This document shows positions 47,752 through 58,700 of a DNA stretch of 64,000 nucleotides, piece after piece. The notes under the pieces were generated by a model. That model searched no databases. It was not told the DNA's origin and worked only from the letters and a program-made list of their open reading frames with translations. The stretch comes from Gremmenia infestans. Its lineage: Eukaryota; Ascomycota; Leotiomycetes; Helotiales; Hamatocanthoscyphaceae. Both the position numbers and the translations under genes were made by a program. The stretch lies in assembly GCA_032629725.1 (NCBI GenBank), contig JAFEVB010000015.1, positions 1,054,001-1,118,000 on the forward strand. Reading direction: 5' to 3'. Position 1 is the stretch's first letter. Each line of letters starts with the position of its first letter.

Positions 47752-48018
47752 TGACGATTGTTGTAGGGAATTGCTTATTTCACTACCTATCTTTCTTATT
47801 TCAGTACCGTGAATTATCCGAGCTATACTTTCTTCACATGGTGGGAAAATAAGTATACTAATCTATAAACCTTCAAATAAGTCTCTATTTTAGCCCTAAA
47901 ACATAATTATTATAATACTATATACTATTTTAATTAGAAAAGTAAATTATTCTTAATTGCTTGTTTATTTTATTAAATTGGACCGATTATATAATATTTA
48001 TTTTTTAAGTATTACTTA

Positions 48019-48443
48019 CTAATCGTCCACTTATTATAGTCACGTGGGCGACAACGTAGAAGCAAAAGTTACGCGTAAAATTAGATAGCATCTACATTTA
48101 GAAATCCTTATTTGTATTTCGTATTATAACTCTAACCTTCTATTATTAAACTAAATAATACGCAGATTAGAATCTTTTCTTTCTAAAACCTTTAAATCAG
48201 AGCCTAAATAACCTACTTCACTTTCTTAAAAGCTTTAATATAATAATAAAAGCAGTGGAATTAATAGAAGTAGTTTGGAATCAGATATAGAAGTTAGCAG
48301 GTTTTATTAAAAGGAAACTTTTCAGATGTCAATTTGCGCATTAATTTGTATGCAGTGGTACATAAAAGGTAACTTTTTGCTTCCATAGACTAGGAGCGAA
48401 TGCGACGATGTCTACCACGTGACTAAGATAAATAGACGATTAG
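48019..48443. mobile_element. MITE, 425 bp, TA target duplication
   Basis: The ends are imperfect inverted repeats of about 50-75 bp. The left begins CTAATCGTCCACTTATTA, the right (complement) CTAATCGTCTATTTATCT; both continue with TAGTCACGTGG and later GAAGCAAAA..GTTAC. TA flanks both ends (48017-48018, 48444-48445). There is no coding capacity. This is a non-autonomous Tc1/mariner-type element by target choice. Its ends differ from those of the Tc1 element at 33837. Confidence 0.85.
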
Positions 48444-48595
48444 TACTAGCGCTGAAAGATAATCCGGGTGACTATATCAGCGCCTTATTCTTCCTCTTTC
48501 CTTGAGGTTTTCTTTCCCCACGACCAGGAGAGCGCGTCTAAAGTATATGGTGATTACTGGGGCTGGCGAGATGCTCACATCTGACTGGGGTGCTC

Positions 48596-48634
48596 AACTA
48601 AACCAGTGAACTAAACCAGTGAACTAAACCAGTG
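48596..48634. repeat. Three perfect tandem copies of AACTAAACCAGTG
   Basis: Units at 48596-48608, 48609-48621 and 48622-48634, identical to each other. Confidence 0.95.
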
Positions 48635-49240
48635 AATGAATGAACAAAAACCGCCGACTGAATGAAATTATTGACCGAATAACAATACTTGACAGCAAGT
48701 ATTTTATCCGTAAATACATATTGAATATGTTTGTCCTATTGTCCGTCGACAGTTTCATCTTACAGCCTCACTCCTCCGTACTGGCGATCTCTGAGCGGCA
48801 GTTGGCTACAGCCCAGCAACCTGACAACTTATTACACCCACGCCATCCATTCACCTTCCAGGCGTGAAACTTGCTCCAGATGCTGCCTACTCTCCAAATT
48901 CAGTTTGCGTTTTAATCCTTTGATCTGGGACTTGCTTAGTAAGGCGACGCTAGCTCTGCTGTACCCCACAATCTTGAGACAAGCATAAGACGTATGACAC
49001 CTATGATTGCTCATGCCCATGAACCAGAAGATCAACGACTTCCAATCGGTTCTCAATCCACCGCATATGGCCTTCGCCAGCTTAAGGGCAGCGCACTGGC
49101 CGGCAATCCCCGTATAAGAATAGCATTAATGATGCAACTGGTTATACACTCTCGCCTGACACAGGAGTTGGTGAGCGGCGTTCGCTCAAAGTGTAGGATT
49201 GACAGCAACTATCAGTCGACTGAATTTCCTGCTGCTCACC

Positions 49241-49388
49241 CCACCATAATCACGACAAACATTTCACATCATTGCTTTAGAAAGTGAGGAACCTGCGGGT
49301 GCGCAGGATATTAACATCGCGAGATTGCTCCCGACAACCCCCACCATAGTCGCGACATATATTTCGCACAGTTGCTCTGGCAAGTGAG
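49241..49388. repeat. Imperfect repeat with exactly 100-bp spacing
   Basis: About 47 bases starting CCACCATA(A/G)TC(A/G)CGACA occur at 49241 and again at 49341, both ending in AGTGAG. Most differences are transitions, compatible with RIP. Weaker TC(A/G)CGACAA copies follow near 49492 and 49550. Confidence 0.75.
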
Positions 49389-49939
49389 ACGTTTGTGGGA
49401 AGAAGATGTTTATATAGTGCAATAAGGAGGAAGTTAATATTTCACCTCTACTTGCGCTTTGCCGCATTATCGAGTCATCCCTGCTTAGAATCAATCGCGA
49501 CAAATCTTCCAACTCTGCTCGCGCTCAGCTGCACTGTTCCTGTTTGAAGCCAATCACGACAAGCCGGCCGCTTACAGCAAAGTGCTGGGAGAGGAGTAGG
49601 TTAGAGAGGACAATGATGTTGCACGCATCATGCCGGGAAAGGTAAGGGCGTGAAGATTAAGTCTTGTATTCGTTATAAGCAATAATAGGCTAAATGTATG
49701 GAACTAAAATACCTCCAGCAAAGTTGAATCTATTATGTACTGCCATTCGTAAAACCTCCCTTCGAGCCAGTTCGAGAGCTAAATTACCACGTCCATATCA
49801 ATGCAACCCAGATGATAATCCACAAGCAATAAACTTTAAAACAAATGAAGCTTTATGTCGATTCCACATCACCAGTCATCCCACATTTCAAAGACCTGCT
49901 TTCATAAAGTCACCATGGAACCCCATTCAAGCATCCACA

Positions 49940-51773
49940 TCATTCCATCTTCCACGGGGCAACACCCATCACTGCACCGAACTGTGTTACCTGATCGGAT
50001 TGGACGTGTGCAGTGCGGATGTGGAAGGACAACTGCTTTGATTGACACTCTTTGTGGCAAACAGGGCATATCGTAAGGTTTTGAGGAAAAGAAGGGCAAG
50101 TTCGGATGTAGTGGTCATATAGAGTCCATGCATGTTTAAGTGTCCTGGAACAATATCCGCAAGGTACTTTGGGTTCAGCCTTGTGAGTATCCTGATGCCT
50201 TCTGAGATGATAAGCGTCTGGCCAACTTGTGCCACACTCCTCGCATCGAAGTTGACGTTCTTGCTTCACAGCAGTGTCGTGAACACGCTCAATGTGAGAC
50301 CTCATATCGTCATCTGTCTTGGAGGTGTAGTCGCAGAGTATGTAAGGGCATGAGAGTTTCTCAAAGAGGTGTCTCTTAAGGTGTTTTCGGGTTCGTGAAC
50401 ATGCCTTGGGATCGACAAATTTGGAGTCGCAAAAGGTACAACCCCACTCACTTGGAGGTTTTGATAGGATGAAAGATACTAGGTGATTAATCATTTCTGT
50501 AACAGTGCTGAATGAGCTTTGATCGACAGGACATATGAGCAGACCGGCCTCGTCTCGTGAAAGGAGAACCTCTCGGACGGCTCGTTCAGTCTTGCGGAGG
50601 GACTCGAGGTGTCTTGTCTTTTTGGATTCTGGACTCATAGATACAATCGCGAAAACACGCTCGGGCGAATCATCATCAGGATTAATAGGGCGTGCATTGC
50701 GATTCCCAAGGCCTTCTTGCTTGTTAGACCGAGAAGCCTTCGCCATCCCTTCTTTATTGGCGGCAACGCGTGCCATAGAAAGGAGAAGCTTTTCATAGTG
50801 ATGCTCAGTGGGACGGCCAGAGGCTTTCATTTCGAATTGATTGACGAGTTTTCGAAGGTCGTATAAGTAGAATTCAGTATTCGACCACCATACCATAAGT
50901 TCAAGTTCGATGCTGTTTTCGAGGTATGGTCGGAGGAATCCCATGAGGCCGATGAAGTTCGTGCAGAGGCCATCGGTCTGACTGCAGGCTAGAGCAGCTT
51001 TCTGGCCTGGTTGGAGCCGATTGAGGAGTTTCCTGAGTTCGTCAATGCCGTTGACTTTTGATTTCGCGAAGTCAGTATTAGAGGATCCGAATATGACAAT
51101 CCGTTCCTGAGTAGGTTGACAAACAGCTTCTCGGCATACTTGACTGTGACAGCGGGCAAGGTAAAATTGGACGTATCTACCGGAGCGCTCAAAATATTCC
51201 GCAAGCATAGAGTCGAAGTATAAAGGAGGTGGCCTTGAACTCTTCCTGCTAATACCAACGACCATATCAACGTTATCATGCACCCGAATCTTTATGTCAA
51301 TTGATTGGAGTACGGTAGGTAGTGATTGGTGGAGAGGGGAGTTGTGAATATCAGAAGATTCTGTACGTCCAGACGAGAAGCCCAGGACCGTCTCATCGTT
51401 GTCAAATCCAGCAACAAGTTCAGTGACCGAAACAACCTTATCATCATCGATACCGGATGTAACTCGCAAGGTTCCAAGCTCTCTGATCATAGTCAAAACG
51501 CGTTCTCGGGTTGGGTCACAGATGGGGCCAACTTTGGTCTGCAAGTTTGACCAGATACCTTAGAGCTATTCAGTACGATGACATATATAGTAAGGGGTGA
51601 TGCTTGAACAAACCTAAGGAGATGGCAGTATCATGGATAGAAGTTTCTTTGGGGCTGTCAAGCTTTTGCCGCTTCAATGATTTGCCGGGCTCAGATCCCC
51701 CCGTCCGCGTCGAGAAGTAATTGCGGATATCCTTGCCAGGCAGACGATTGGGAAGTGGAGCAGGTGGCGCCAT
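49940..51773 (-). CDS. C2H2 zinc-finger protein, unknown function
   Basis: Exons 51614-51773 and 49940-51558 with a 55-nt intron give 592 aa. The N-terminus has GKDIRNYF at residues 13-20, then a basic KSLKRQKL stretch. The middle (about 60-390) matches no family I can name. From about 395 onwards there are several C2H2-like fingers, many degenerate: CPVDQSSF, CTFCDSKF with a following HLKRHLF, CPYILCDYTS...HIERVH, CEECGTSWPDAYHLRRHQDTH, CGYCSRTLKHAWTLYDHYIRTC and CPVCHKEC...HIRTAH. DNA or RNA binding is therefore likely, but not proven. The join GIWSNLQTKV was set by the only frame-keeping acceptor (CTAAG at 51559-51560). Confidence 0.8.
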
Positions 51774-54115
51774 TGTATTCAGAAGAAGTCGGCGGTAGTG
51801 GAGTCTGCTTTGTGTTCGTCTGTTGTAGTCCTAAATGACGAGGATTAGCTACCTTGTTTCAAAATCATCTTTACACCTTCGAAGGTGGTTATTATTGGGT
51901 GTGAAGTGAACTTACAGAGTTCCGTGCCTCAAGAAGCCCCTGGTAGGAGAAGTGATCGTTGAAACAGGAGCTTTTTGGTTCTTCCTGGGATCAATAAATC
52001 AAACGCGGTGCCAAGCTGAATGCAGTGCTGCACCAGACTCGGTGGACTCCTGGAAGCTTCTGAAGGAATAGGAAGTATATAGTGTGAACAGGAGGTTGAA
52101 TGAACGAACCCGCGTGAGACGGCTTGTAAGTGAGCGGTTTAGGGGGATTCAGAAGGGAGGTAAGAGTTCGAGGGGTGGTAATGTGGGCGACGCGGCGACT
52201 TTGGCGAGTTCGTCTGAAGAGCTTTCCCAAATAGGAAATTCGGTTTGGGAGCGAGCGTCGTAACTTCCCAAAGTTAGTGCTGCCACAACAAGTCGGAAGC
52301 AGATAGCTTACGGAAGAAAGGTAGGGAGAATATAGGTATCTTGCAAATCAAATGGAAATGCATTCAGCGGCTGGTATCGGTACCGACATGCCGTAAATTA
52401 CCAGTAAAATGAATCGTATGTCTGCCAGGCTATGTTATATCTCTATGCCACAGGAGGCGGTTGGCGAGTCTGAACAGAACTCCCTAAGTATATTTGCTGT
52501 GGCCTCGATACCATTCGCAAGTGCAGTTGAAACGTGTTGTCGGGGTTGGGTTGTTTGTAGTTGCGCAGCACAACAATCGAGCCTTGTTGACATTCGATCT
52601 GAGCTGGCAGAGAACAGGAGCTAGATCTATAAGACATTGCTGGCATATAGCAACCTCAGAAACACAATTGGAATAAGATCTCGCGACAATTGAAACTGAA
52701 TCCGCCTGAAGAAGAAAGGAATTGAGATCGGGGAAACTTCCTTGACAATATCCAGATCTAACCACACGTGACGAATGGATCAAGTAATGCCATCTTTGAA
52801 CGATGGCGGTGAGCTACGAAATAAATCCAAGTCCCGTGGGTAGGTAGGGTATGTGCCCCGAGGGCATAGTGAACTTTCAGTACAAGGGTTTCTAGCCTTT
52901 CGAGCATATATCATCTTTACCTACATTGAGTCGTTTTGCTAGGATTCCAAGAATTTCATTCCAGAAAAATTGAGGTGACAAAAGTAGCATTTCTACCATA
53001 ATTGTTTTCCTGGAGCTTTTCTTGTTCGGGGTAATTAAGAAATGGCCAGTAAGTGTCCTTATTTCCGTTGTGCACAGATTCAAATTCCGTGCTATATCAA
53101 AGGCACACCAAGCCCGTATTCACATAATGACATCTTCAATTTACTCGCACCTTGCACTGATTAACGCCTGGAATTTTTGCTCATGCGTCTGGTGTTTATG
53201 ATTTGCGTAGTAAGACCGCGGCCTCGTTGATTTCTGTCCTTGCTCCAATGAGGATCCGGAGTGTGAAGAAGATTACTTTCAAGAGCCAGGTGGATGTACT
53301 CCTACGAGCAGAACGGACAAGTAAGTAAAAATAAAATTCTTCTCCAAGCAATGGGGTTGTAAGTAAACTCTCGTGCTAAAATTACCGTAGGGGAAAGCGC
53401 AGACTCAGGAGAGAGGAGGTCTTCAGCACACGGAGCTATACCCGTCAGTAACCACGACTTTTACTAACGCTGCGGAGGAATTGTCTGACGCCCAGGCGAC
53501 CTGATCACCAAGACGCCACAACTCAGTACTTAGATTATAATTATAATTCATCAACAGACCGCTACACTTTTATCGACACTGGGCCAACAGGCCTAGTGGT
53601 CGGCATTACACACAGGAGGAAAAGGATGATGACGCGTGGGATAGTATGTTCTATTCTCTAGTCAGCATATTCGGACAGAGATGAACAAGTTAGAGACATG
53701 ATTGGCATTATAGATTTTGGCGAAAGGTTAAGCAAGGGCGATGGATAATTGGGAAGTAATGGTAAGGAAGTAATGGTAAGGAAGAACGCGGGCAATGATG
53801 ACATCTCTCCTCGAGGTGTCCAGTCGCCAATTTGTATCAGCACTCCTTAAGATAGAGAAAAAGAAAAATCAGCACTTTTACAAAAAGACGGTGAAAGAAT
53901 GCGACGACTAGGGAAGCACCTTGCTGTCACGCTGTGAGACTATGCCTTGAAAGAGCTTTGATCTGGTTAAGATTGTAACTAAAATTGCAGCACAGCAATG
54001 TAGATCCATGAAAGCAAAGTACTAATCTCAGGGAGAGGGTATTCGCAATTTGTTCACTTGTTCAAACATAAGATTCAACGAAAGCAGCGCATATTGGCAT
54101 TACGCAGAATTTGGA
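51774..54115. other. Intergenic 2.3 kb, no gene recognised
   Basis: Contains the promoter of the C2H2 gene and the 3' flank of the T5orf172 gene. A short tandem of GGAAGTAATGGTAA units lies near 53750-53782. No coding frame with recognisable content. Confidence 0.55.
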
Positions 54116-55321
54116 TCATCTCGACGTCTCTCTCTCCACCCAGTCTGCCCATCTTCGGATAATCCCATCAACAGCTGCAACGCCATCCCGACTCGCATCG
54201 ACCTCGAACCACTCTCGATGTTCTTTGCCACACGTCCCGCATTTACCGCTACTTTGTGCCCTTTTCCCAGCCAGCTCAATATGAATCAGCCTTTCCACCC
54301 TATTGACATTCGGGACCTTCCTCGGCGTTCTGGGCGGTTCATTTACACTCGTGCCTGAGGGACTCGGGTGGTAGGGATAGTAGCGGATGAGTGACACATT
54401 GTAGCCGCATTGCCGTGTCCACTGATTCAGCCGCCGCTGTACGTTCTGCGCTCTGCCAATTTTTAGGAGCATTGTTTTCTTGTTCGAACTATTGGGGACT
54501 GTCGAGGCGAAGGTGTTGAGGACATCTGAAGTTCGTCTGTGACCGGGGATGGGTCTCGATGGAGGTGCGAGGAGAGTAGAAGCTGCTCTAGAAGGAGGTT
54601 CTGCTGGGAGGGCTTCAGGTGTAAGCCAGAACATGTATATAAAGCCTTCATCGTCGAGTTCGGAAAACGGTTTGGCTAGCTCGGCAAGGAGTAGACTCGC
54701 GGTCTGGGGAGGAGTTGATGGGGGTATGAGCGACATGAGTTCTCCAGTTCGGGATGAGGGGTCTCGCGCAATTGATGGTCGATGTAGTCTCTGTTTATGC
54801 TGGACGTTTGTCGGTATGGTGGAGCGTTTCTGCGGAGGCCCACCATTGCTCTTGACGGGTCTGGGTGCCTTTGTATTCTCAGGCGGGGTTGCGAAGCAGC
54901 AGAATAGCGCAAGACTGCTCTGCTTCGGATGTGGTTTCCGTTGCTCATCAGGCCGCCGTTTTTCTGTTCGAGTCTTTGGATTCTTCTCTGCTCCAGGCTG
55001 AGATGTGCGGCGTGGTCCCTTCTTCTCTTGAACCTCCAGCAAATTCAATCGATCAACTAATGTATCAATGCTTGACCGTTCTCGAATTGGCCCCGGCCTC
55101 TGTGGAGAGGGTATATGTATTGATGCCTGATCTCTATGCTGCCAGCAGAACGCTTCTGCGCTCGGTGTTCGCGGACTTGGACTCGGTGAGGATTGTGGTG
55201 TTCGAGAAAGTGCTCTTCGGCATGGTCGTCCATTTGAAGTGAGCCCTCCACATGTAAACGCGGGATTCTTGGAATCGGATCGAGAAAGGAGGGATTCGGG
55301 GGTATGTGGTATGAAAGGCAT
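54116..55321 (-). CDS. T5orf172/DUF1766 (GIY-YIG-like, MUG113-type) protein
   Basis: Intronless, 401 aa. The C-terminal half (about 220-395) carries the T5orf172 pattern: GFIYMFWLTP, LLKIGRAQNVQRRLNQWTRQCG, then VERLIHIEL and HREWFEV. This domain is related to GIY-YIG nucleases and occurs in phage proteins and in S. pombe Mug113, a meiotically upregulated gene of unknown function. The classical GIY-YIG tyrosines are only partly kept (the first motif reads FIYMF, the second LKIGRA), so nuclease activity is uncertain. The N-terminus contains FTCGGLTSNGRPCRR and FCWQH: Cys24, Cys34, Cys59 and His62 could bind one zinc. Between them lies a Ser/Pro/Arg-rich disordered linker. Confidence 0.86.
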   Translation of the reverse strand: MPFIPHTPESLLSRSDSKNPAFTCGGLTSNGRPCRRALSRTPQSSPSPSPRTPSAEAFCWQHRDQASIHIPSPQRPGPIRERSSIDTLVDRLNLLEVQEKKGPRRTSQPGAEKNPKTRTEKRRPDEQRKPHPKQSSLALFCCFATPPENTKAPRPVKSNGGPPQKRSTIPTNVQHKQRLHRPSIARDPSSRTGELMSLIPPSTPPQTASLLLAELAKPFSELDDEGFIYMFWLTPEALPAEPPSRAASTLLAPPSRPIPGHRRTSDVLNTFASTVPNSSNKKTMLLKIGRAQNVQRRLNQWTRQCGYNVSLIRYYPYHPSPSGTSVNEPPRTPRKVPNVNRVERLIHIELAGKRAQSSGKCGTCGKEHREWFEVDASRDGVAAVDGIIRRWADWVERETSR

Positions 55322-55759
55322 TTCTGTATGATTAATGTAGGAAACTTCACAAACCTGGATGGGGGTATTTCTACACCTAGGGACCTTAAAACGTGGCAGT
55401 TGTTTTGTCAGTGCATCAGTGCCAGTGATTCATTGGAGATGTTGGAAGAAGGCTGGGTTGTGTGGCTGGGAGTTAGCGCGCGAGGGAACTTGAGGGGCTG
55501 ATTTTCATTACCACTCAAATCAGGTGTTTTATGTCACGATTTAAGTTTCAACCAATGTTCTGGAGAAAGGAGTATTTATGGGAATGCATGAATTAGTGCT
55601 TCTAGGAAGATGAGGAATTTGTCTAACTACGATGCGCTCTAAGAAACCAAGCACGATATCCACCAAATCTCCTCCACACAGCCAACTTCACGGGAAAAGT
55701 ACTTTCAAGAAGACCCTTCCACAATCATCCATGCGCATTGTGCCCAAAGCATCCTCGAT
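55322..55759. other. Intergenic 438 bp between T5orf172 and helicase genes
   Basis: Promoter of the T5orf172 gene and 3' flank of the helicase gene; both genes are on the minus strand. No gene seen. Confidence 0.6.
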
Positions 55760-58700
55760 CTACCAGTTTGCGTAACCTGTTGACACCACATTGTCGCCCC
55801 AGCCACCGCTGGCCTCCTTAACTGTGGAGTCACCTTGGCCATTACTGACAGGAGCCTCAGAGGATCCGTTGCCATCACCGAAGCCAACATCACCGAAGCC
55901 ACCATCACCGGAGCCACCATCACCGAAGCCAGTGTCGTCTGGATCAGCAGTGTTCTCATCCGTATTCTCAGCGACTTCGGCTTCAGCAGTCTGGTCGTCA
56001 ACTTCAACATAGCGGGGCTCGTATGCTTCAGTGTCAGGTAAGATGCTGATAACACAATTCTCCATAATGGTATAACCGGCGTATCTCTTGACATCAAGGG
56101 AAGCACGAGGCTCTCTCAGTACGAGAAATGAGAAGTATTTGCCGCCATCCAATTCCCACCCATAAGCCAGAGAGAAGTGCTCGTCACCGCTTACTTTTTG
56201 GCCTTGCTTGCCGGAGAGCTGGACAAGGCAACGCTCTGCACTGCGCATTAGATCAGGAGCGACTTGCTGCTTGATGCTGATCGGTGGTACGGTAAACCAG
56301 GTGCAGACAGTTTCCTTGCCTTCCGTCAAATCCGATGGCTTCATAGCATACGCTGACATGCGTTCAGATGCGACGACCCAGGTGGTGTCAGAAGCAATTT
56401 GCTTGGCAAGCCCAGCTCCAATTTCGATAAGGCGAGTCTCAGAGGCCTTGACGGCAGCGACGTGCGGCTGGACTTTTGCCAATTGCTCGTAATGGTTGAG
56501 GAGATATTGGAATTGCTCGTCGGTAACGGCATAATCGGCGTAAATCCTAGAGGGATCAAGACGCACCATTGAGTTTTGAATGGCCATTGCAGTATCGGAT
56601 ATCTTGAAACCTCTGACATCAACTTCATTGTCTGTGCCTTCTGGAATATCGCCTACAGCAGGAACCTTGCTAACGGAGGGGCCCTTGGTTTCACCAACGG
56701 CGGGTTGACTCACGAGAGAGCGAGTAAGCTTAACGGGGCATTGCTTCTGGTGATGGCCATCAGAACCACATTTCACACACGGAGCAATACAATCTTCGGT
56801 CCAGTGGAGACCTTTTTGCTTACAGACCTTGCAATACTTGTTTGGACACTCCTCGGAGGTGTGATCCAAGGTTTTGCATTTCTTGCAAGCCTTGCAGGTG
56901 GCCTTCTGATGATCGTAACTGCCGCAAATGAAGCAAGGTTTTGGCTCGCGAGGACGTGCGGGATCTTGAGGACGTGAACGTGTCTTCGGCTGCTTGCAAT
57001 CCTTGGCCTGATGACCTCGCTCCTGACACTGATAGCAGCGTGCATTCTCTGTATTATCGCAGGCGTCACTCTTGTGGCCAGTATCACCGCACTTGTGGCA
57101 AGAATCGACGTGCAAGGCATTGACATTGACGACGACGCTCTCATCCTCACCAAGTTGCAGGAGCTTGAACGTATTACGGGTGGAAGGGTGGCTGAGTAGC
57201 CCACGTGGGCTGTTGAGGTTATACTTTTCCGGGTTTGTGGCATCTTCTGTGATAATGAGAATGAAGCCGAAGACATGACGGGTAATGCCAACAAGCAACA
57301 TCTTATCATCGTCGCTAAAGCTTGTCCATTTGTTAGATGGGATTTCGAGAATAGCCAAGCCAACAGTGATACCTTGCATCACCAGGACTGTCATAGCCTT
57401 GAATCTGCTGTCGTTGAGAAGTTCCACATGTTCCTTGACCATTTCATGTTGCGCCAAGTAATGAGTGATGTGGCAGCAGGTAAAGTTCTTCTTGTTATCG
57501 TCCGGCAGCTCAGACTCTTCAAGGTGCACAAGAAACAATTTCATGATGTCTTGGACCAATCTGGCATGAGCAGGATTTTCAATGGAGGTGCCATCCTTTT
57601 CCTTGAAGGATTTGGAGCCTCTGGTGAGAAGAATGACCCAGTTGTCGTCGACTCCGTACGTCTTCTTGAAAAAGTCGCGCACTAATTGATACTCGGGAGG
57701 GAATTGACGTGCGAGGGTACCGTCCTCCATCATGCCACCGTACCAGACAGCCGATGTATACTTAGTCAATTTCCTAGTAAGCATACGATGCTGCTCGTAA
57801 AACGATAGCATGCGCGCATCGCTATGCCGAGCACGCTCAAGAAGAGTGTAGACCGCACAAGAGCCGAAGGCGTTCGGGAAATCAATGTTGTTATAGGTGT
57901 AGAAGTAAGGTCCAGGCTGCTTTGAATCACCGACGAGACCGTAGAAGGCCGTTGGCTTGAATGAGGACACCAAGCCGTTTGTAGTAGAGGGCTTGGCTTT
58001 CGCAGCCTCGTCTTGGAATAGAGCAGTAGGTGATGGGACTGCCGCACTGAGTTGAGTGCGTAAAGCCATGGCTGTGGTGCAGAAGATGACATCCGCTGAC
58101 ATCAAAGTATCAGTTCCAAGTCACGAAGCAGGCTACCAATCTCAACCTTGCTTTTCAAAAAATCATCTGGACTATCACGAGCCTCGATCAAAAGGAGACG
58201 AAGAGTTTTGTAGTCATCGTCCGAGTCGTAGAATTTCATCATACGGTCGTACATAGCGTGATTCAAGGTGAGGTTTTGACATTCCGGCTTGAAGCGTTTG
58301 TCGCCAGCAATGCGCTTGATCTCATGTTCCTCGCCGTATTGGTTGAGGTAAGTGTCGGAGATGAAGGTGTCGACTTCAGCAATGACGAGCTCATTGTCAA
58401 AGTTCTTCTTGAATGGTGAAGGATTCAAGCGGTTCGTGAACTTGGAGGCCTCGACAGGAAACGAACCTAGTCGGATAATTAATTTGTCCGTCATCCCATG
58501 CTTGTTAAAGTGCTTGGACTGCTCCAGTGCCTGATGGTCAACGGCTTCATTGGTCTCTTGCACACAAATGACGTTCTGCTTCTTCTTCCTGTTCGCAACC
58601 ATGCACGAAATGATGATTTTGATAAGTGTGGACTTCGAAGAAGCTACACAGCCTTCGGCAAGAATGCAGCCATGAGTGATGCGCTTGAGGAAGGCGATGA

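Larger units (their letters stand above)
45782..48018. other. AT-rich relic block (probable RIP-degraded repeats)
   Basis: About 2.2 kb, strongly AT-rich and full of stops in all frames, with many TA steps. A more balanced island lies near 47220-47345. Two tRNA-like relics face each other inside it. I infer decayed repeats, but no transposon ends were found apart from the neighbouring MITE. Confidence 0.65.
48444..49939. other. Intergenic with minisatellites, no gene
   Basis: Holds a 13-bp tandem repeat (48596-48634) and a 100-bp-spaced repeat (49241-49388). No convincing coding sequence. Confidence 0.6.
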
